9,619 bases of DNA from an uncultured Erysipelotrichaceae bacterium (GTDB lineage Bacteria > Bacillota_I > Bacilli_A > RF39 > UBA660). The stretch covers positions 1 to 9,619 of the forward strand of contig CACXCK010000041.1 of assembly GCA_902766135.1 (NCBI GenBank), in the 5' to 3' direction. Below the pieces are notes generated by a model. It saw only the letters and a list, made by a program, of their open reading frames with translations, was not told the DNA's origin and searched no databases. Every line of letters begins with the position of its first letter. The first letter of the stretch is position 1. The position numbers and the translations under genes are program-made. Below are positions 6,155 through 9,619 of this stretch, one piece after another.

Positions 6155-7312
6155 ATGAAGTCATCATGGCAAAAGACGGATAAAGGCTTATTATTGATAA
6201 TGATTATTCTATCAATTGTAGGTTTAGTTTTTATTTATAGTTCTTCTAGTGTTTCTACTATTCTTAGATATAAAGTATCAACATCTTTCTTTTTTGTTAG
6301 ACAGTTAATTTTCCTTTTTGTTGGGTGGATGTTTGGAATATTATTTATTTTACGAATTCCTACTAAGAAATATAGATATTTTGCCTTTTTAGGAGTTATG
6401 CTGGTGTTAGCTTTACTTATACTTGTTTTTAGTATGGGAGTTATAGCTGGTGGAGCTCAGAGTTGGTTAGATCTTGGTTTTTTTAATTTACAGCCTACTG
6501 AGTTTGCTAAATCTGCTCTTATTCTTTATATGGCTGTTTACTATGATAAAATGACAAAGAAGAAGTATTTTTGGACTTATTATTTGTTTCCGATAGTGTT
6601 GGCTGTAATAATTTTTATTTTAGTTGCTATGCAACCAGATTTTGGTGGGGCTATGATTATTGCAGGGATAGTATTTTTAATATTTTTGAAAATTCCTTTT
6701 CCGAAAGAGAGCAAGTTAGACGTGCTAAAATATCTTGGCTTTGGATTAATTATTGCTTTTGTAGTTCTTCTTTATAGTGGTACTGAAATACTTAATAGTA
6801 CTCAATTGCAACGTCTTAAATTTGAAAATCCATGTCAAAGATATATGGAAGATACTGGGTATCAAGTTTGTAATGGTTTTATTGCCTATCATAATGGGGG
6901 ACTCTTTGGAGTAGGACTTGGTAATTCATCACAGAAATATTTATATTTACCAGAAGCTCATACAGATTTTATTTTTCCAATTATTGTGGAAGAAGTAGGT
7001 TTGCTGTTTGGGGTTGGAATTCTCATATTATATTTTCTTCTTTTTTATCGTATACTTGTTATTGGTAAAAGAGCAGATAGTGTAAGGAATTCGATTATTT
7101 GCTATGGTACTTTTGTATATTTATTGTTACATTTATTTATTAATTTGATGGGAAGTTTAGCTTTGATTCCTTTAACTGGGGTTCCATTACCATTTTTAAG
7201 TTATGGAGGTAGTTTTAATTTAAATGTTATTTTGATGCTCTTTATTGTGGAAAGAATATCAATCGAAAATAAAAGTAATCAAGAAAAAAGATTATTAGAA
7301 AAATTTTCTTGA
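6155..7312 (+). CDS. ftsW: Septal peptidoglycan polymerase FtsW
   Basis: FtsW is a SEDS-family glycosyltransferase that polymerises lipid II into glycan strands at the division site, working with a class B penicillin-binding protein. The 385-residue protein is hydrophobic throughout, with about ten membrane segments. Family landmarks are GAQSWLDLGFFNLQPTEFAKS (from 100), QPDFGGAM (160-167), GGLFGVGLGNSSQK (248-261), PEAHTDF (266-272) with the presumed catalytic Asp271, and PLPFLSYGGS (344-353). The GVGLGNSSQK and PEAHTDF forms are those of FtsW; RodA usually has GKG and PEQHTDF, so I favour FtsW over RodA. Two cysteines (227 and 239) flank the stretch before GGLFG in the large outer loop and could pair. 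AAGGTGA lies four bases before the ATG. No other division gene is next to it. Confidence 0.93.
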   Translation: MKSSWQKTDKGLLLIMIILSIVGLVFIYSSSSVSTILRYKVSTSFFFVRQLIFLFVGWMFGILFILRIPTKKYRYFAFLGVMLVLALLILVFSMGVIAGGAQSWLDLGFFNLQPTEFAKSALILYMAVYYDKMTKKKYFWTYYLFPIVLAVIIFILVAMQPDFGGAMIIAGIVFLIFLKIPFPKESKLDVLKYLGFGLIIAFVVLLYSGTEILNSTQLQRLKFENPCQRYMEDTGYQVCNGFIAYHNGGLFGVGLGNSSQKYLYLPEAHTDFIFPIIVEEVGLLFGVGILILYFLLFYRILVIGKRADSVRNSIICYGTFVYLLLHLFINLMGSLALIPLTGVPLPFLSYGGSFNLNVILMLFIVERISIENKSNQEKRLLEKFS

Positions 7313-7321
7313 TTTTTTTTT
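7277..7321 (+). terminator. Terminator at the end of ftsW
   Basis: AATCAAGAAAA (7277-7287) is perfectly complementary to TTTTCTTGATT (7304-7314), an 11-base-pair stem with a 16-base loop, followed by an unbroken T run to 7321. The TGA stop codon (7310-7312) and the last dozen codons are inside the hairpin. The stem is AT-rich, so termination may be partial and some transcripts could continue into comEA. Confidence 0.65.
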
Positions 7322-7338
7322 GACTAAATTTTTTTTCA

Positions 7339-7367
7339 TTTAGAGGAAATGAATGTCTTTTTACTAT
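7339..7367 (+). promoter_or_regulatory. Possible promoter of comEA-comEC
   Basis: TTTAGA (7339-7344), a 17-base spacer and TACTAT (7362-7367) give a plausible but imperfect vegetative promoter, with a start near 7374 and a 40-base leader. A small hairpin (AGAAGA 7378-7383 with TCTTCT 7393-7398) lies in the leader just before the ribosome binding site. I see no recognisable competence-regulator box. Confidence 0.4.
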
Positions 7368-7413
7368 AAGTATTATTAGAAGAAATAAAAAATCTTCTTA
7401 GAAAGGAGTGCTT

Positions 7414-8022
7414 ATGGAACAAGTTATTGTCTGGATAAAGGAAAGGACTTTTGTTTGTATTAGCGTTGTGCTTTTGATACTATGTGTTTTGTTTTTTTCT
7501 TTATGGATTATGAATGCTAATGCCACTGAGGCTTTTACTTGCCCTAGAGAAGAGATAGCTTATGAAAATAGTGAACCCCAAAAAATTGTAGTTGACATTA
7601 AAGGGGCGGTTGTTAATCCTGGTGTATACTATGTTAATGCTGATACTATTGTACAAGAGGTAATTGTGTTAGCTGGTGGGTTAACTAAAGAGGCGGATAC
7701 GAGTAATCTTAATTTAAGTAAAAAGGTAAGTAATGAGATGGTTATTACTGTTTATACTAAAGAAGAAATAAAAGAAAATAAAAAGCTTGATGCCATTTTA
7801 GAAGATTCGCAAGATGGACATGTTAGTAATGCAAAAATATCTTTAAATAATGCAAGCATTGAAGAGTTAACAACTCTTAGTGGTATTGGTGAAGAGAAGG
7901 CTAAGTTAATTATTCAGTATAGGGATAAATGTGGACCATTTAAATCAATTGAAGAAGTAAAAAATATTAAAGGCATAGGCCAAGCTATGTATGAAAAGAT
8001 TAAAGACTATATTACAGTCTAA
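7414..8022 (+). CDS. comEA: Competence protein ComEA, DNA receptor for transformation
   Basis: ComEA is a membrane-anchored protein on the outer face of the cell that binds incoming double-stranded DNA and passes it to the ComEC channel. The 202-residue protein has an N-terminal membrane anchor (about 12-33), a SLBB domain (about 57-115; VVDIKGAVVNPGVY and LAGGLTKEAD), a charged linker, and a C-terminal helix-hairpin-helix DNA-binding domain (142-202). That last domain contains LNNASIEELTTLSGIGEEKA and the second hairpin IKGIGQ. This is the full domain order of Gram-positive ComEA. The start is the ATG at 7414, five bases after AAAGGAG; an in-frame GTG at 7408 overlaps that site. The comEC reading frame begins inside the gene. 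The comEB gene that separates the pair in Bacillus is absent. Confidence 0.95.
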   Translation: MEQVIVWIKERTFVCISVVLLILCVLFFSLWIMNANATEAFTCPREEIAYENSEPQKIVVDIKGAVVNPGVYYVNADTIVQEVIVLAGGLTKEADTSNLNLSKKVSNEMVITVYTKEEIKENKKLDAILEDSQDGHVSNAKISLNNASIEELTTLSGIGEEKAKLIIQYRDKCGPFKSIEEVKNIKGIGQAMYEKIKDYITV

Positions 8023-9619
8023 ATTGTTTATTGGAATTTTTCTTTTTTTGCTTGTTATTAGACTTCTTGAATTTAATATTTTTCATGAAAAATCTTTCTA
8101 TACACCTGGTGAGACAATTATTGAAGGAAGGATTTTAAGCGTTAAAAACGGGAGTGATGGACAAACTATTTTAATTAATGGTAAAGAAAAAGTATTAGGA
8201 TATTATTATGGGAATAAAGAAATAAAGGAACATGATTATGTTAAGATAACCGGGATTTTGGAAGAACCTAGTAATAATACAATTCCTAATACTTTTAATT
8301 ATAAGATGTATTTAAAAAGACAAAATATTAATTTAACTATGAATATTAAAGATATTATTGTTTTGCAAGAATCTCGAGGTATTTATACTATTAAAAAATA
8401 TATTCAACGTAAAATTCATGATATGCCTAATAGTCCTTATTTAGAGGCAATGATTTTAGGTAATACTTCTTATTTGGATTTGGAAAGTATTAGAGCAATT
8501 GGTATTAGCCATTTATTTGCTATTTCTGGCTTACATGTTAATATGCTTGTGAAGATATTAGAATTCTTGTTAAAACGCCTAAAAAGGGTTAAAAAGGGGC
8601 TTATTGCTTTAATTTTATTCTTATATGCTTTTTTGGTTAATTATTCTGCTTCTGTCTTAAGGGCTGTTTTAACTTATTTATTTAAAAGTTTCGATTTTAA
8701 TATATCTTCTAAACTTGTTTTTTTCTATGTTTTAGTATTGGTTTTGCTTTTTAGACCGTGGTATTTATTTAATATAGGATTTCAGTATTCTTTTTTAATT
8801 GGTTTTATTTTTCTTTTTAAAAAGCAGAGGAGTAATTACTTGATTGATTTATTAGAAATGTCCTTATTATCTTTTATGGCTTCTATTCCTATTACTGCTT
8901 CTAATTTTTATCAAATTAATATTTTATCTATTATATGGAATTTGTTTTTTATTCCATTTGTTAGTTATATATTATATCCTTTTCTTTTGCTTTCTTTATT
9001 AATACCAGTTTTTAATACTTTATTAAATTTTGTTATTACTTTTTTTTCTTTTTTAACTTCTTTTTTTGCACAAATTACTTTTGGCAATGTAGTTATTAGT
9101 AAGATTCCTTTTTATTATTGGATTTTGTATTATATGTTTTTTTTGCTTTTTATAAAAAAAGGCTATAAATATTTAGTGACTGTTATTATTGTTATTATAA
9201 TTATTCTTTTTAGGCCTTTTTTTGATAGTAGTTCTACCTTTTATTACTTGGATGTTAAACAGGGTGATTCTGCTCTTTATATTGGTCCTAGAAAGACGTA
9301 TGTTGCTTTAATTGATACAGGTGGAATAGTTAATAGTAAATCTAATTCTTTAGCAGCTAGTATTAGAGATTTTTTACATTCACTAGGTATTTCAAAGATT
9401 GATTCTTTGATATTATCACATGGCGATTACGATCATATGGGAGAAGCTATAAACTTAGTAAATAATTTTAAAGTAGAAAAGGTAGTATTTAATTGTGGAC
9501 CTTATAATAATCTAGAAAAAGAGCTAATTAAAGTATTAGATAAAAAGAAAATTAAATATTATTCATGCATCAAAGAATTAAATATAGCTAAGAATAAGTT
9601 ATCTTTCTTACATACTAAA
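7991..9619 (+). CDS. comEC: Competence protein ComEC, DNA uptake channel (3' end outside window)
   Basis: ComEC forms the inner-membrane channel through which single-stranded DNA enters during transformation. The open frame runs 543 codons from the ATG at 7991 to the window edge with no stop; full proteins are about 700 residues or more, so the end is missing. It has a basic start and first membrane segment (11-27), an external OB-like region (about 38-125), then the multi-pass competence domain with the hallmark HLFAISGLHV (174-183). From about 418 comes a metallo-beta-lactamase-like domain with LDVKQGDS (420-427) and the SHGDYDHMG motif, with His477, Asp479, Asp481 and His482. The family often has DVGQGDS; here Gly is Lys423. 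The start overlaps comEA by 32 bases and has only a weak AGG 11 bases upstream, so translation is probably coupled. A 5-base-pair hairpin (CATAG 7974-7978 with CTATG 7985-7989) sits just before the ATG. Confidence 0.93.
   Translation, partial: MKRLKTILQSKLFIGIFLFLLVIRLLEFNIFHEKSFYTPGETIIEGRILSVKNGSDGQTILINGKEKVLGYYYGNKEIKEHDYVKITGILEEPSNNTIPNTFNYKMYLKRQNINLTMNIKDIIVLQESRGIYTIKKYIQRKIHDMPNSPYLEAMILGNTSYLDLESIRAIGISHLFAISGLHVNMLVKILEFLLKRLKRVKKGLIALILFLYAFLVNYSASVLRAVLTYLFKSFDFNISSKLVFFYVLVLVLLFRPWYLFNIGFQYSFLIGFIFLFKKQRSNYLIDLLEMSLLSFMASIPITASNFYQINILSIIWNLFFIPFVSYILYPFLLLSLLIPVFNTLLNFVITFFSFLTSFFAQITFGNVVISKIPFYYWILYYMFFLLFIKKGYKYLVTVIIVIIIILFRPFFDSSSTFYYLDVKQGDSALYIGPRKTYVALIDTGGIVNSKSNSLAASIRDFLHSLGISKIDSLILSHGDYDHMGEAINLVNNFKVEKVVFNCGPYNNLEKELIKVLDKKKIKYYSCIKELNIAKNKLSFLHTK

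Noticed and set aside
6571..6777. Second plus-strand frame of 68 codons inside ftsW
   Set aside because: It is a shifted frame within a clear FtsW gene, and its product is Cys/Phe/Ser-rich with no family resemblance.
7320..7348. TTGACT at 7320-7325 as the comEA -35 box
   Set aside because: No acceptable -10 box lies 16 to 18 bases downstream, and the hexamer arises where the terminator T run ends. The TTTAGA/TACTAT pair fits better.
7378..7413. Riboswitch or attenuator in the comEA leader
   Set aside because: Only one 6-base-pair AT-rich hairpin is present and the leader is about 40 bases, too short for a known riboswitch. No alternative pairing is visible.
1..9619. CRISPR array, insertion sequence, phage or toxin-antitoxin genes
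   Set aside because: I found no spaced direct repeats, no inverted-repeat ends with a transposase, and no integrase or toxin-like frames. Nearly all the sequence is accounted for by housekeeping and competence genes.

Overview
The window is AT-rich chromosomal DNA with a housekeeping gene set typical of a low-GC Gram-positive (Bacillota, class Bacilli). Shine-Dalgarno sites are strong AGGAGG/AGGTGA types, promoters are TTGACA/TATAAT-like, and the reading frames use the standard code (TGG for Trp; ftsW ends at TGA). A cell-wall polymerase (FtsW), a lipoprotein with a lipobox and a YjcZ-like small protein mean this is not a wall-less mollicute. The SMC protein, however, is about 200 residues shorter than the Bacillus protein, close to the size I recall for mycoplasmas. 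An uncultured gut-type Bacilli lineage near the mollicute branch is my inference, not something the sequence proves.

Layout. 1-66 (-): a tRNA-Lys(CTT) cut by the window edge, with its own promoter. 108-1182 (-): yidD overlapping a ZnuA-fold lipoprotein in which the usual metal-binding histidines appear to be replaced. 1200-1251: divergent promoters that share one -35 region. 1272-4875 (+): rnc-smc, one base apart. 4874-4904: a hairpin terminator between convergent smc and def. 4886-5758 (-): an unrecognised 94-residue protein followed by peptide deformylase. 5840-6025 (-): a YjcZ-like small glycine/tyrosine-rich membrane protein. 6155-7312 (+): ftsW. 7414-9619 (+): comEA and comEC, the second running off the right edge.

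How the genes work together. rnc-smc pairs RNA processing with chromosome organisation. FtsW makes septal peptidoglycan. ComEA and ComEC form the DNA receptor and the inner-membrane channel for DNA uptake, so the lineage at least keeps the core of a natural transformation apparatus. YidD assists membrane protein insertion. Def removes the formyl group from new proteins. The region is very compact. Several genes overlap or nearly touch, two terminators have stems made partly of the last codons of genes, and three predicted promoters place the transcript start almost on the ribosome binding site.

I did not find a clearly new multi-gene system. The items most worth a second look are the lipoprotein that has lost its metal ligands, the overlapping divergent promoters with ultra-short leaders, and the unknown gene in front of def.
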